From Sphingopyxis indica (lineage in GTDB: Bacteria > Pseudomonadota > Alphaproteobacteria > Sphingomonadales > Sphingomonadaceae), in NCBI RefSeq assembly GCF_900188185.1, contig NZ_FZPA01000006.1:1-64000 (forward strand): DNA of 64,000 bases, written 5' to 3'. The notes below the pieces were generated by a model that made no database searches, was not told the origin of the DNA, and saw only the letters and a list, made by a program, of their open reading frames with translations. A program made the position numbers and the translations under genes. Within the stretch, counting starts at the first letter, position 1; every line of letters starts with the position of its first letter. Positions 1-8,758 of this stretch are shown in pieces.

Positions 1-156
1 GCTGCGCAGATGAGGAAGCAGCGTGTTGTTGATGACCGTGATGAACCCCCACATGAAAAAGAGGCTCGCAAGCAGAGCAAGCGGCCTTCCGTAGCGGATT
101 CCGGGCTCCTGCGCGTTTTCGGCGGCATCGCCGGACGACGAGACAAGTGTGGGCAT
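1..156 (-). CDS. Sugar MFS permease, FucP/GluP-type (5' fragment)
   Basis: Only the first 52 codons lie in the window; the gene runs off the left edge. The translated start has a polar N-terminus followed by a first membrane segment containing FFMWGFITVINNTLLPHL, which matches the opening helix of the fucose/glucose/galactose proton symporters of the major facilitator superfamily. It would import a sugar across the inner membrane. It is divergent from the aldose epimerase/xylonate dehydratase genes to its right, and the shared 136-bp gap probably carries promoters for both. The sugar specificity cannot be read from this fragment. The neighbours suggest a pentose or other aldose, which is inference. 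Confidence 0.75.
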   Translation of the reverse strand, partial: MPTLVSSSGDAAENAQEPGIRYGRPLALLASLFFMWGFITVINNTLLPHLRS

Positions 157-292
157 GATTATCCTCTCGATCGGGTACGCATGAATTCGTTTGCGAACCG
201 GCTTGCACCTTTTCCATTTGTCGGACTATATCGCGGTGCAGGTCCCGTCAATGGGCCGCGATGTTTCCACCGGGGGTTTGGAGCGATCAGCT

Positions 293-1441
293 ATGAGAAA
301 ACTGGAAAAGGCGCTGGCCGGCGCAGCCTTGGCAGCGATGGTGGCAGGACTTTGTCCGGCCGCCCATGCCGCCGAGGTCAAGCGCGAAATCGCCGGAACT
401 CTGGCCGATGGCACCCAGGTCAGCGCGATCACGCTGACCGCCGACAATGGTATTTCCGCCACGGTCCTCTCCTATGGGGCGACGCTGCAGAAGCTCCTCG
501 CGCCGGACAGCAACGGCAGGGTTGCCGACGTCCTCCTCGGCTATGACGAGCTGTCGGACTATGTCGAGCATCCCAATTATTTCGGCGTGACGGTCGGCCG
601 CTATGCCAATCGCATCGCCGGCGGGCGCTTCACGCTCGACGGAAAAACCTATCAGCTCCCCCTCAACGACGGCCGGAACAGCCTGCACGGCGGGGATCAT
701 GGCTTCGACAAGACCGCCTGGGAGGTCGTCTCGACGAAGTCCGGCCCGACCGCGAGCGTCGTGCTCCGGCATGTCAGCCCCGACGGCGATTCGGGCTATC
801 CGGGCCGCGTTGTCGCGACCGTCACCTACACCCTCGATGAAGCCGGAAATCTGGGCATCGCTTTCGAAGCGAAGACCGACAAGCCGACGGTCATCAACAT
901 GACGAACCATGCGATCTTCGACATGGCGGGCGAGGGGTCGGGCAACGGAGCGATGGGTCAGATGCTGACGATTCCCGCCAGTCACTTCACCCCCGTCGAC
1001 GCCAATCTGATCCCGACCGGCGAATTGCGCCCGGTCGAAGGAAGTGTGTTCGACTTCCGCCAGGCGCGCCGCGTCGCCGACGGATTGCGCGACGGCACCG
1101 ATCAGCAGATCGTCTATGGCCGCGGCTACGACCATAATTTCGCGCTCGACAAGGGCGTGACCGCCAGGCCGGAGCTCGCGGCGCGGCTCGAGGATCCGGC
1201 GTCCGGCCGCGTCCTCGAAGTCCTGACGACCGAACCCGGCGTGCAGTTCTACTCCGGCAATTTCCTCGACGGGACGCTGATCGGCAAGCAGGGACATCTC
1301 TACCGGATGGGCGACGGCATCGCGCTCGAACCGCAGAAATTTCCCGATGCGCCCAACCATCCCGATTTCGTTTCCGCCCGCGTCGATCCCGGCAAGCCTT
1401 ACCGACATGTCATGATCTATCGTCTTTCCACTTCGCGTTGA
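293..1441 (+). CDS. galM: Aldose 1-epimerase (mutarotase), exported
   Basis: This enzyme interconverts the alpha and beta anomers of aldoses. The 382-residue product starts with a cleavable signal peptide (about 26 residues, ending AHAA), so it probably acts in the periplasm. Family motifs are visible: NRIAGGRFTLDG, then a LHGG turn, the NMTNH segment with the catalytic histidine, EPGVQFYSGNF, and GIALEPQKFPDAPNH with the catalytic glutamate near the C-terminus. An upstream in-frame ATG at 191 exists, but the start at 293 has a purine-rich GGAG upstream and begins directly with the signal peptide, so it is preferred. It is followed after 15 bp by the sugar-acid dehydratase, suggesting an operon. 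Confidence 0.9.
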   Translation: MRKLEKALAGAALAAMVAGLCPAAHAAEVKREIAGTLADGTQVSAITLTADNGISATVLSYGATLQKLLAPDSNGRVADVLLGYDELSDYVEHPNYFGVTVGRYANRIAGGRFTLDGKTYQLPLNDGRNSLHGGDHGFDKTAWEVVSTKSGPTASVVLRHVSPDGDSGYPGRVVATVTYTLDEAGNLGIAFEAKTDKPTVINMTNHAIFDMAGEGSGNGAMGQMLTIPASHFTPVDANLIPTGELRPVEGSVFDFRQARRVADGLRDGTDQQIVYGRGYDHNFALDKGVTARPELAARLEDPASGRVLEVLTTEPGVQFYSGNFLDGTLIGKQGHLYRMGDGIALEPQKFPDAPNHPDFVSARVDPGKPYRHVMIYRLSTSR

Positions 1442-1456
1442 TCGAAACGGACTTTC

Positions 1457-3268
1457 ATGACAAACCGCAAATCACCCGGAACGCCGTCAGCGAAGCTGCG
1501 ATCGCGCGCCTGGTTCGACAATCCCGACAATATCGACATGACGTCGCTCTACCTCGAGCGATATCTGAATTTCGGGCTCAGCCTCGAGGAATTGCGGTCG
1601 GGCAAGCCGATCATCGGCATCGCCCAGACCGGCAGCGACCTCAGCCCGTGCAACCGGCATCACCTCGTCCTGGCCGAACGCATCCGCGAGGGTATTCGCG
1701 AGGCCGGGGGGATCGCCATCGAATTCCCCGTCCATCCGATTCAGGAAACGGGCAAGCGCCCGACCGCGGGCCTCGACCGCAATCTGGCCTATCTCGCGCT
1801 GGTCGAAGCGCTCTATGGCTATCCGATCGACGGCGTGGTGCTGACAACCGGCTGCGACAAGACGACCCCGGCGCTGCTGATGGCCGCCGCCACGGTGAAT
1901 ATTCCGGCGATCGCCCTGTCGGTCGGACCGATGCTCAACGGCTGGCACAAGGGCGAGCGGACGGGATCGGGCACGATCGTGTGGAAGGGCCGCGAGTTGC
2001 TCGCCGCCGGCGAACTGGACGAAGAAGGCTTCATCAAGCTGGTCGCATCGTCCGCGCCCTCGACCGGCTATTGCAACACGATGGGCACCGCCACGACGAT
2101 GAATTCGCTCGCCGAGGCGCTGGGCATGATGCTGCCCGGTTCGGCCGCCATTCCGGCCCCCTATCGGGACCGGCAGGAATGCGCCTATCGCACCGGCAAG
2201 CGCGCGGTCGAGATGGTCCACGAGGATCTCAAACCCTCCGACATTCTGACGCTCGATGCGTTTCACAATGCGATTGCCGTCAATTCGGCGATCGGCGGAT
2301 CGACCAATGCGCCCATCCATCTGGCCGCCATCGCGCGCCATATGGGCGTCGACCTGCCACTCAAGGACTGGGAGACCATCGGCCACAGGATTCCGCTGCT
2401 GGTGAATCTGCAGCCCGCCGGCGAATATCTGGGCGAGGATTATTACCGTGCCGGCGGCGTGCCCGCGGTGGTTGCACAGTTGATCGGGCAGGGGCTGATC
2501 CGCGAGCAGGCGATGACCGTGAACGGCCGCACGATCGGCGACAATTGCCGCGACGCGACCATCGAGGACGATCGCGTCATCAAGCCCTTCGATGAAGCGC
2601 TGCGCAAGGACGCCGGTTTCCTGGTCCTGAGCGGCAATCTGTTCGATGCCGCGATCATGAAGACCAGCGTCATCAGCGACGAGTTCCGCGACCGCTATCT
2701 TTCGAACCCCGACGATCCGGACGCTTTCGAAGGACCGGCGATCGTGTTCGACGGGCCGGAGGACTATCACCGCCGCATCGACGACCCCGCGCTCGGCATC
2801 ACGCGCGAGACGCTGATGTTCATGCGCGGCGCCGGCCCCATCGGCTACCCCGGCGCCGCCGAAGTGGTGAACATGCGCCCGCCCGCCTACCTCATCACCG
2901 AAGGCGTTTCGGCGCTGCCCTGTATCGGCGACGGCCGCCAGTCGGGCACGAGCGGCAGTCCCTCGATCCTCAACGCCAGCCCGGAGGCCGCGGCAATGGG
3001 CGGGCTCGCCCTTCTGCGCACGGGCGACCGCGTGCGCATCGACCTCGGCAAGGGCACGGTCAATGTGCTGATTTCGGACGAGGAACTGAACGAGCGGCGG
3101 GCCGCCCTCAAGGCGCAAGGCGGCTATCCTTATCCGGCTTCGCAGACTCCCTGGCAGGAGATCCAGCGCAATATCGTCGGCCAGATGAATACCGGCGCCA
3201 TCCTCGAAGGGGCCGAAAAATATCAGCGCATCGCCCAGACGATGGGCCTGCCCCGCGACAATCACTGA
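1457..3268 (+). CDS. xylD: IlvD/Edd-family sugar acid dehydratase, D-xylonate dehydratase-like
   Basis: A 603-residue iron-sulphur dehydratase predicted to convert D-xylonate, or a closely related aldonic acid, to its 2-keto-3-deoxy form. Candidate cluster ligands are Cys65 (SPCN), Cys133 ([10 protein letters not shown]) and Cys206 (GYCNTMGTA). The C-terminal [11 protein letters not shown] segment carries the serine-rich active-site loop. The N-terminus ([15 protein letters not shown]...[10 protein letters not shown]) and the [17 protein letters not shown] segment closely resemble my recollection of Caulobacter XylD, more than dihydroxy-acid dehydratase IlvD. L-arabonate or another sugar acid remains possible. 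It lies 15 bp after the epimerase and 14 bp before the SMP-30 lactonase, consistent with one transcript. Confidence 0.85.
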   Translation: MTNRKSPGTPSAKLRSRAWFDNPDNIDMTSLYLERYLNFGLSLEELRSGKPIIGIAQTGSDLSPCNRHHLVLAERIREGIREAGGIAIEFPVHPIQETGKRPTAGLDRNLAYLALVEALYGYPIDGVVLTTGCDKTTPALLMAAATVNIPAIALSVGPMLNGWHKGERTGSGTIVWKGRELLAAGELDEEGFIKLVASSAPSTGYCNTMGTATTMNSLAEALGMMLPGSAAIPAPYRDRQECAYRTGKRAVEMVHEDLKPSDILTLDAFHNAIAVNSAIGGSTNAPIHLAAIARHMGVDLPLKDWETIGHRIPLLVNLQPAGEYLGEDYYRAGGVPAVVAQLIGQGLIREQAMTVNGRTIGDNCRDATIEDDRVIKPFDEALRKDAGFLVLSGNLFDAAIMKTSVISDEFRDRYLSNPDDPDAFEGPAIVFDGPEDYHRRIDDPALGITRETLMFMRGAGPIGYPGAAEVVNMRPPAYLITEGVSALPCIGDGRQSGTSGSPSILNASPEAAAMGGLALLRTGDRVRIDLGKGTVNVLISDEELNERRAALKAQGGYPYPASQTPWQEIQRNIVGQMNTGAILEGAEKYQRIAQTMGLPRDNH

Positions 3269-3282
3269 GAAAGGGACCCCGA

Positions 3283-4137
3283 TTGGGCCGGTGGCGCAAG
3301 ATCGAACGCGAGGTTCGGGACAGTCTGGGCGAGGGCACGCTGTGGAGCGCACGCGAAAATGCGGTCTATTGGGTCGACATCCTCGCGCCGGCGCTCAACC
3401 GGCTGTCGCTCGCCAACGGCGCGATCGAGCGCTGGGACATGCCCGAGCCGCTGGGCTGGGTTGTGGAAAACCGGCAAGGCGAACTGATCGGCGGGTTCCA
3501 GAGCGGCTTCGGCCGGATCTCGCTCGCCCCTCCGGACATCGCGCCTATCCACGATCCCGAACCCCACCTGCCCGGCAATCGCATGAACGACGGCAAGGCC
3601 GATCGCATGGGCGCGATCTGGTGCGGCACGATGGACATGGCCGAAGAAGAGGCGCGCGGATCGCTCTATCGCCTGTCGCCCGATGGCGCCTGCCATGTCG
3701 TGGACAGCGGCTATATGGTCCCCAACGGCCCGGCCTTCTCCCCGTGCGGCCGGTGGCTCTACCACGCCGACACGGCGCGCCGTACCATCTATCGGTTCGA
3801 GGCCGACGAAACGAAGATCGGCGGAAAGACGCCTTTCATCCGGTTCGGGGAAAGCGACGGCTACCCCGACGGAATGACCTGCGACGCCGAAGGCTTTCTG
3901 TGGGTCGCGCATTGGGACGGCGCGCGCATCAGCCGCTTCGCGCCCGATGGCCGGCTCGATCGGACGATTCCGCTCCCCGCTCAGCGCGTGACCAACATCA
4001 CATTCGCCGGTGACCGGCTCGACCGCATGTTCGTGACGTCGGCGGCTACCGGTCTCCCCGCCTCGGAATTCGATGGCGCGCTCTTCGAAATCGACAGCGG
4101 CGTTCGCGGCAATCCCACGGGCATTTATCAAGGGTGA
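3283..4137 (+). CDS. SMP-30/gluconolactonase-family sugar lactonase (candidate xylonolactonase)
   Basis: A 284-residue six-bladed propeller lactonase predicted to hydrolyse an aldonolactone to the acid used by the upstream dehydratase. Metal-site signatures are visible: the N-terminal LGEGTLW glutamate, NRMNDGKADRMGAIWCGTM, VPNGPAFSPCGR and the YPDGMTCDAEGFLWVAHWDG aspartate. There is no signal peptide, so it is probably cytoplasmic. The start codon is TTG, chosen because GAGAAAGGG lies at an ideal distance upstream and the first conserved residues follow immediately. It is the last gene of the sugar cluster. The next feature is the tRNA on the other strand. Confidence 0.85.
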   Translation: MGRWRKIEREVRDSLGEGTLWSARENAVYWVDILAPALNRLSLANGAIERWDMPEPLGWVVENRQGELIGGFQSGFGRISLAPPDIAPIHDPEPHLPGNRMNDGKADRMGAIWCGTMDMAEEEARGSLYRLSPDGACHVVDSGYMVPNGPAFSPCGRWLYHADTARRTIYRFEADETKIGGKTPFIRFGESDGYPDGMTCDAEGFLWVAHWDGARISRFAPDGRLDRTIPLPAQRVTNITFAGDRLDRMFVTSAATGLPASEFDGALFEIDSGVRGNPTGIYQG

Positions 4138-4284
4138 GGCCTGCGTCGCGTTTCCATTGGACAGCCGCCGGGAATCGCCGCCACTGACCAGAATACGCCG
4201 GAAACGCGGCGCGTTCCCACAAACCGGAAACGCAGCGCGCACACCGCATCCCACGCATTAAGATATGAAAATAGATGAAAAATC

Positions 4285-4358
4285 TGGATGCCCCGCGAGG
4301 ATTCGAACCTCGATAGACGGAATCAGAATCCGTAGTCTTACCATTAGACGACGGGGCA
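4285..4358 (-). tRNA. tRNA-Gln (anticodon CTG)
   Basis: The minus strand folds into a complete cloverleaf. The acceptor stem is TGCCCCG with CGGGGCA, the D-arm includes CTAATGGTAAGA, and the anticodon stem ACGGA/TCCGT closes the loop TTCTGAT with anticodon CTG. The T-arm contains GGTTCGAATCC. The 3' CCA is encoded at 4285-4287, preceded by a U discriminator. The anticodon reads CAG glutamine codons. It stands alone between the sugar cluster and the ferredoxin reductase gene. Confidence 0.95.
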
Positions 4359-4542
4359 GTGAGGGGCGCCAGATAGTCGGCGCGATTGCGCCGGTCAAGG
4401 GGGTAGCGGGCGCCATCTGGAAGGGAACCGCCGCCTTGTCGCACATGCCCGCTTGCCCTGATGTATTTCGCCGCTAGCATCGACAGTTACAAGAAAAGGG
4501 GCCGCGCGCCCGCGCGCAGGCACCCGGGATGGAGGTGGACTG

Positions 4543-5835
4543 ATGCGTCATGTCGCGATCGTCGGGTCGGGTCCGGCGGGCTATTATACCGCCGAAACCT
4601 TGCAGAAGGCCGATGATATCGCGGTGGACGTGATCGACCGCCTGCCCGTCCCCTATGGCTTGATCCGCACCGGCGTCGCGCCCGATCACCAGTCGATCAA
4701 GGCGGTGTCGCGCCGTTATGAGGGCGTCGCGCTGACCGACAATGTCCGCTTCGTCGGCCATGTCGCGGTCGGCGAGGACGTGTCGATCGACGAATTGCTG
4801 TCGCTCTATGACGCGGTCGTGCTCGCGACCGGGGCGCCGAACGACCGCCCGCTCGGCATAGCCGGCGCCGACCTGCCGGGGGTGATCGGTAGCGCCGCTT
4901 TCGTCGGCTGGTACAACGGGCATCCCGATTTCGCCGATCTCGACCCGCCGCTGGGCGCGCCCGGCGTCGCGGTGATCGGCAACGGCAATGTCGCGCTCGA
5001 CGTCGCGCGCATCCTTGCCAAGTCGCCCGCCGAGTTCGCGGGGAGCGACATCGTCGCCCATGCGCGCGACGCGCTAGCGCATAGCGGGGTGCGCGAAATC
5101 CATATCCTCGGCCGCCGCGGGCCGCACCAGATCGCGATGACGCCGAAGGAACTGGGCGAACTCGGCCATCTCGACCGCGCGAGCCCGCGCGTCGACCCCG
5201 CCGACCTGCCGCCCGAGGGCGACGACGCGCTGCTCGAGCCCGGAATGCGCAAGTCGGTCACGCATCTGCGCGACTTTGCCGCGAACCCGGTCGCGAAACC
5301 GGTGACGATCGACTTCGACTTTTTCGCCAGCCCCGTCGCCATCGAGGGCGACGGCCGTGTCGAGCGCGTGATCGTCGAGAAGACCGAACTCGACGCCGAT
5401 CTGCGCAGTCGCGGCACCGGCGAAACCTATGCGATCGACGCGGGGCTGGTGATCAGCTGTATCGGTTATCAGACCCCGCCGATCCCCGGCGTCCCCTATG
5501 AGCACGGCCGCGGCCGCTTCGCCAACGACGAGGGACGCATCCTGCCCGGCCTCTATTGCGTCGGCTGGGCGCGGCGCGGGCCGACGGGGACGATCGGCAC
5601 CAACAAGCCCGACGGCGCGCGCGTTGCCGAACTGGTGCTCGGCGACATCGGGCGCGGCGCGGGCAAGCCGGGGCGTCCGGGGCTCGACGCGCTGCTCGCG
5701 AGCCGCGGCGCGACGCCCGTGACTTTCCGCGACTGGCGGCGGATCGAGGAGGCCGAGGTCAGGGCCGCGATCGAGGGCGCGCCGCGCGAAAAATTCGTCA
5801 GTATCGAGGCGATGCTCGCTGCGATCGGGCGCTGA
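4543..5835 (+). CDS. fprA: NADPH-ferredoxin/adrenodoxin-type reductase
   Basis: A 430-residue FAD-dependent reductase of the FprA/adrenodoxin reductase family, which passes electrons from NADPH to a ferredoxin. The FAD dinucleotide fold is at the very N-terminus (VAIVGSGPAGYYTAE), followed by DRLPVPYGLIRTGVAPDH, characteristic of this family. The NADP-binding region holds VIGNGNVALDVAR and ILGRRGPHQ. The C-terminal half has SCIGYQ and GWARRGPTGTIGTNK. A GGAGG sequence 7 nt before the ATG supports the start. No ferredoxin partner or P450 is in the window. The gene is followed immediately by a two-hairpin intergenic repeat. Confidence 0.9.
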   Translation: MRHVAIVGSGPAGYYTAETLQKADDIAVDVIDRLPVPYGLIRTGVAPDHQSIKAVSRRYEGVALTDNVRFVGHVAVGEDVSIDELLSLYDAVVLATGAPNDRPLGIAGADLPGVIGSAAFVGWYNGHPDFADLDPPLGAPGVAVIGNGNVALDVARILAKSPAEFAGSDIVAHARDALAHSGVREIHILGRRGPHQIAMTPKELGELGHLDRASPRVDPADLPPEGDDALLEPGMRKSVTHLRDFAANPVAKPVTIDFDFFASPVAIEGDGRVERVIVEKTELDADLRSRGTGETYAIDAGLVISCIGYQTPPIPGVPYEHGRGRFANDEGRILPGLYCVGWARRGPTGTIGTNKPDGARVAELVLGDIGRGAGKPGRPGLDALLASRGATPVTFRDWRRIEEAEVRAAIEGAPREKFVSIEAMLAAIGR

Positions 5836-5836
5836 A

Positions 5837-5939
5837 GTGATTTCGAGTGAGATGAAACATTTCACGGCTCGGAAATCACGGAAAAACAAGACTCTAGAGT
5901 GCCGGTTTTGATTCCATCAAAACCGAACGCACTCTAGTC
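5837..5939. repeat. Two-hairpin dispersed intergenic repeat, copy 1
   Basis: Hairpin 1 (5837-5879) has outer arms GTGATTTC/GAAATCAC and an inner stem TGAGATG/CATTTCA around AAA. Hairpin 2 (5890-5939) pairs GAGTGC and GGTTTTGAT with matching sequence on the other side. About 75 nt are nearly identical to 30603-30698. It fills the convergent gap between the ferredoxin reductase and dipeptidase genes, so it may act as a bidirectional terminator here. The dipeptidase stop codon (5934-5936) lies inside hairpin 2. Confidence 0.85.
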
Positions 5940-7217
5940 GGCGGCCTTGTCCGCGACCGGCGTCTCGATCGGCGGGTGACCCGCCTGCGTGTCGGCATAG
6001 GCTTCGACCATCTTCAGCACGCGCAGCATGTTGCCGCTCGCGATCTTTTCGAGGTCGGACCGGCTGTAGCCGCGCCGCGCCAGTTCGGCGAACAGCGCCG
6101 GATAGCCGGTAACATCCTCCATCCCGACCGGGGTGGCGTCCATCCCGTCGTAATCGCCGCCGATGCCGATATGGTCGATGCCGATCGCACCCTTGATATG
6201 GTCGATATGGTCGGCGGCGCGCGCGATCGGCACCTGCGGCGCCGGGTGCGCCGCGTCCCATGCCTTCAATGCCGCTGCGGCGCCCGCCGGATCGCCGAGA
6301 TATTGCGCGTCGAACCGCGCCTTCGCCGCCGTGCGATCGAGCCCATGCTTGCGCAACTCGGGATCGAGAAAGGCGGCGTAGAGCACCACCATCACGATGC
6401 CGCCGTTCGCCTTGACGAGCGGCAGCACGTCGTCGGGGACGTTGCGCGGATGGTCGGCGACGCCGCGCGCGCCCGAATGGCTGAACATCACCGGCGCCCT
6501 TGCGACGCGCAGCGCGTCCTTCATCGTCGCGGGGCTCACGTGGCTCAGATCGACGATCATGCCGATGCGGTTCATCTCGCGCACCACCTGCTCGCCGAAA
6601 GGGGTGAGCCCGTCGTGCGCGGGCGCGTCGGTCGCGCTGTCGGCCCAGGGTGTGTTCCTGCCGTGGGTCAGCGTCATATAGCGCGCACCGAGCGCATACA
6701 TCTGGCGCAGCACCGCGAGCGACGAGCCGATCGAATGGCCGCCCTCCATTCCCAGCATTCCGGCGACCTTGCCCGCCTTCATCGCTTGCTCCAGCTCGGC
6801 GGCGTTCGACGCGAGCATCATCTGCTTCGGATAGCGCGCGATCAGCCGCTTCGCGACGTCGATCTGTTCGATCGTCTGCTGCACAGCTTCGGCTTCGTCG
6901 TCGTTCGACGGGACATAGACCGACCAGAATTGCGCGCCGACATGCCCCTTGCGCAGCCGCTGGAGGTCGGTGTGCATCGCAGCGCGCGGAGGATCGCCAT
7001 CGAGCGTCGCGGTGTCGGTCGTATCGACGAAATCGAAATCGTTGATGACGTTATGCACCCGCCCGCGCAGCGCCCACGGCACGTCGTTGTGTCCGTCGAA
7101 CACCGGCGCGGCCCGGAGCGCGGCTTCGGCCACCGCCTCGGGCGATTGCTGTGCTGCGGCGGAGCTGGCGAAGAGGGCGAAGGCGGCGAGGCCGGCGAGC
7201 TGATGAGGTCTTTTCAT
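5934..7217 (-). CDS. Membrane dipeptidase, peptidase family M19
   Basis: A 427-residue zinc dipeptidase of the renal-dipeptidase family, hydrolysing dipeptides. It begins with a signal peptide (MKRPHQLAGLAAFALFASSAAAQ), so it is probably periplasmic or outer-membrane associated. Zinc-site motifs are FDGHNDVP (HxD), MEGGHSIG, the LTHGRNTPW segment, VDLSHVSPATM, SHSGARGVADHPRN, and the IGGDYDGMD region near the C-terminus. A much longer frame extends upstream to 7589, but it runs through low-complexity repeat sequence, so the ATG at 7217 in front of the signal peptide is the start. It is divergent from the acyl-CoA dehydrogenase, with a repeat-filled gap between. Confidence 0.9.
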   Translation of the reverse strand: MKRPHQLAGLAAFALFASSAAAQQSPEAVAEAALRAAPVFDGHNDVPWALRGRVHNVINDFDFVDTTDTATLDGDPPRAAMHTDLQRLRKGHVGAQFWSVYVPSNDDEAEAVQQTIEQIDVAKRLIARYPKQMMLASNAAELEQAMKAGKVAGMLGMEGGHSIGSSLAVLRQMYALGARYMTLTHGRNTPWADSATDAPAHDGLTPFGEQVVREMNRIGMIVDLSHVSPATMKDALRVARAPVMFSHSGARGVADHPRNVPDDVLPLVKANGGIVMVVLYAAFLDPELRKHGLDRTAAKARFDAQYLGDPAGAAAALKAWDAAHPAPQVPIARAADHIDHIKGAIGIDHIGIGGDYDGMDATPVGMEDVTGYPALFAELARRGYSRSDLEKIASGNMLRVLKMVEAYADTQAGHPPIETPVADKAAD

Positions 7218-7324
7218 GGACGGCGAACCTAGCTGGTCGGCGGCGGCGCGCAAGCCCGCAGCCGACAGGGCCGGCTCGACAGGTCGCGTCAACGGGACGC
7301 ACGCGACGGCGCGAAGAAGAATAA

Positions 7325-7513
7325 TCTCGCACAAAGACACAAAGGCACAAAGAGGGCATCGAACAGCGCGCGCGACCCTGTCGCCGCAGGCGATTAACGA
7401 AGTGGCGCGTCGCGCGGGTCGCCCACAACAGGCCAGGCGCAATCCACCCTCTTCGTGCCTTCGTGCCTTTGTGCGAGTCCTCTTTTTCTTTCTCCTTTGC
7501 GCCTTCGCGTGAG
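7325..7513. repeat. Octanucleotide-periodic inverted-repeat element, locus A (non-coding)
   Basis: The left arm (7325-7356) is built of period-8 units (CACAAAGA, CACAAAGG). The right arm (7447-7477) is its inverted counterpart, with 3 mismatches in 31 positions. A further unit of the same kind, CGCGAAGG-like, sits at 7493-7513. About 90 bp of GC-rich non-coding DNA lies between the arms. It occupies most of the 362-bp divergent gap between the dipeptidase and acyl-CoA dehydrogenase genes; no gene is seen in that gap. Confidence 0.85.
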
Positions 7514-7543
7514 ACCAAAATGGCGCCGTCGGCGCAGCCCAAC

Positions 7544-7559
7544 TTGACGTTAACGTCAA
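7544..7559. promoter_or_regulatory. 16-bp perfect palindrome, candidate operator of the acyl-CoA dehydrogenase gene
   Basis: TTGACGTTAACGTCAA is a perfect palindrome ending 20 bp before the preferred ATG of the acyl-CoA dehydrogenase gene. Its shape and sequence resemble operators of MerR- or TetR-type regulators of branched-chain amino acid and fatty acid degradation (LiuR-like); that assignment is from memory. Because it would fall inside the reading frame if translation began at the upstream ATG (7520), it supports the start at 7580. Confidence 0.6.
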
Positions 7560-7579
7560 TCGCGCGCAGCATCGCGCGC

Positions 7580-8758
7580 ATGACAGCATTCGACGACTGG
7601 CGCACCCGCTCTCCCTATTATGACGAAACCCACGACGCGCTCGCGCAGAGCGTCCGCCGCTTCGTCGAACGCGAGATCGCGCCCCATATCGACCGGTGGG
7701 AAGCCGAGGGGGAGCTTCCGCGCGAACTGCACCGGAAGGCGGCCGAGGCGGGCATATTGGGGCTGCGCTATCCCGAGCAATATGGCGGGCACAGCGAGGG
7801 CTTCGACAATTTCCACAGCCTCGTCGTCACCGAGGAGCTGGCCGCGGTCGGCGCGGGCGGGCTCGGCGCATCGCTGATGACGCATGGCATCGGCCTGCCG
7901 CCGATTCTCGCGCTCGGATCGGAGGAGCTCAAGCAGCGCGTTGCGCCGCCGGTGCTCGCGGGCGAGAAGATCATCGCGCTCGGCATCACCGAGGCGGGCG
8001 GCGGCAGCGACGTCGCCAACCTCAAGACGACCGCAGTGAGAGAAGGCGATCATTATGTCGTCAACGGCGGCAAGATGTTCATCACCAGCGGCATGCGCGC
8101 CGACTGGCTGACCTGCGCGGTGCGCACCGGCGGGCCGGGCGCGGCGGGCATCTCGCTGCTGCTAATCGACATGGGCGCGCCCGGCGTCGAGCGCAGCCGG
8201 CTCGACAAGATGGGCTGGCGCTGCAGCGACACCGCGGCGATCCATTTCAGCGATGTGCGCGTGCCCGCCGACAATCTGATCGGGCCGGAGAATGGCGGTT
8301 TCATCGGCATCATGCGCAATTTCAACAGCGAACGGCTCGGCATGGCGATGGGTTGCTGCGCCTACGCCCGCGTCGCGATGGCCGAGGCGGCCGAATGGGC
8401 GAAGAACCGCGAGACCTTTGGGCGTCCGCTCGTCGGTCATCAGTCGATCCGCATCAAGCTCGCCGACATGGAGCGCCAGATCGAAGCGACGCAGGCGTGG
8501 GTCGACCTCTGCGCGTGGCAGGTGAAGGAGGGCAAGGATCGCCCCGCCGACTTCGCGATGCTCAAGGTGCAGGCGACCCGGATGCTCGAGGCTGTCGCGC
8601 GCGAGGCGGCACAAATCCTCGGCGGGGCGAGCTATATCACCGGCAGCAAGGTCGAACGCATCTACCGCGAGGTCCGCGTCAACGCGATCGGCGGCGGCAG
8701 CGAGGAAATCATGCTAGACTTGGCCGGACGGCAATTATTCGGCGGAGGAAAGACGTGA
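7580..8758 (+). CDS. Acyl-CoA dehydrogenase
   Basis: A 392-residue FAD-dependent acyl-CoA dehydrogenase, which introduces the alpha-beta double bond in acyl-CoA and reduces electron transfer flavoprotein. Visible signatures are ITEAGGGSDVANLKTTA, the FAD/substrate segment YVVNGGKMFITSG, the ETFGRPL motif after the central domain, QILGGASYITGSKVERIYREVRV, and the C-terminal IGGGSEEIM where the family places a catalytic glutamate. The chain length of the acyl substrate cannot be told. The start was set at 7580 because a palindromic operator candidate lies just upstream; ATG 7520 would add 20 unrelated residues. Its stop overlaps the start of the M20 hydrolase gene by 3 bp, indicating translational coupling. 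Confidence 0.88.
   Translation: MTAFDDWRTRSPYYDETHDALAQSVRRFVEREIAPHIDRWEAEGELPRELHRKAAEAGILGLRYPEQYGGHSEGFDNFHSLVVTEELAAVGAGGLGASLMTHGIGLPPILALGSEELKQRVAPPVLAGEKIIALGITEAGGGSDVANLKTTAVREGDHYVVNGGKMFITSGMRADWLTCAVRTGGPGAAGISLLLIDMGAPGVERSRLDKMGWRCSDTAAIHFSDVRVPADNLIGPENGGFIGIMRNFNSERLGMAMGCCAYARVAMAEAAEWAKNRETFGRPLVGHQSIRIKLADMERQIEATQAWVDLCAWQVKEGKDRPADFAMLKVQATRMLEAVAREAAQILGGASYITGSKVERIYREVRVNAIGGGSEEIMLDLAGRQLFGGGKT

Noticed and set aside
1487..3352. A 621-codon antisense frame over the sugar acid dehydratase
   Set aside because: No domain or ribosome site; the plus-strand frame has the complete IlvD/Edd signature.
7696..8754. Long N-terminal extension of the M20 hydrolase frame, overlapping the acyl-CoA dehydrogenase gene
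   Set aside because: Before 8755 the translation is Arg-rich noise; the real start is the GTG with a strong ribosome site.
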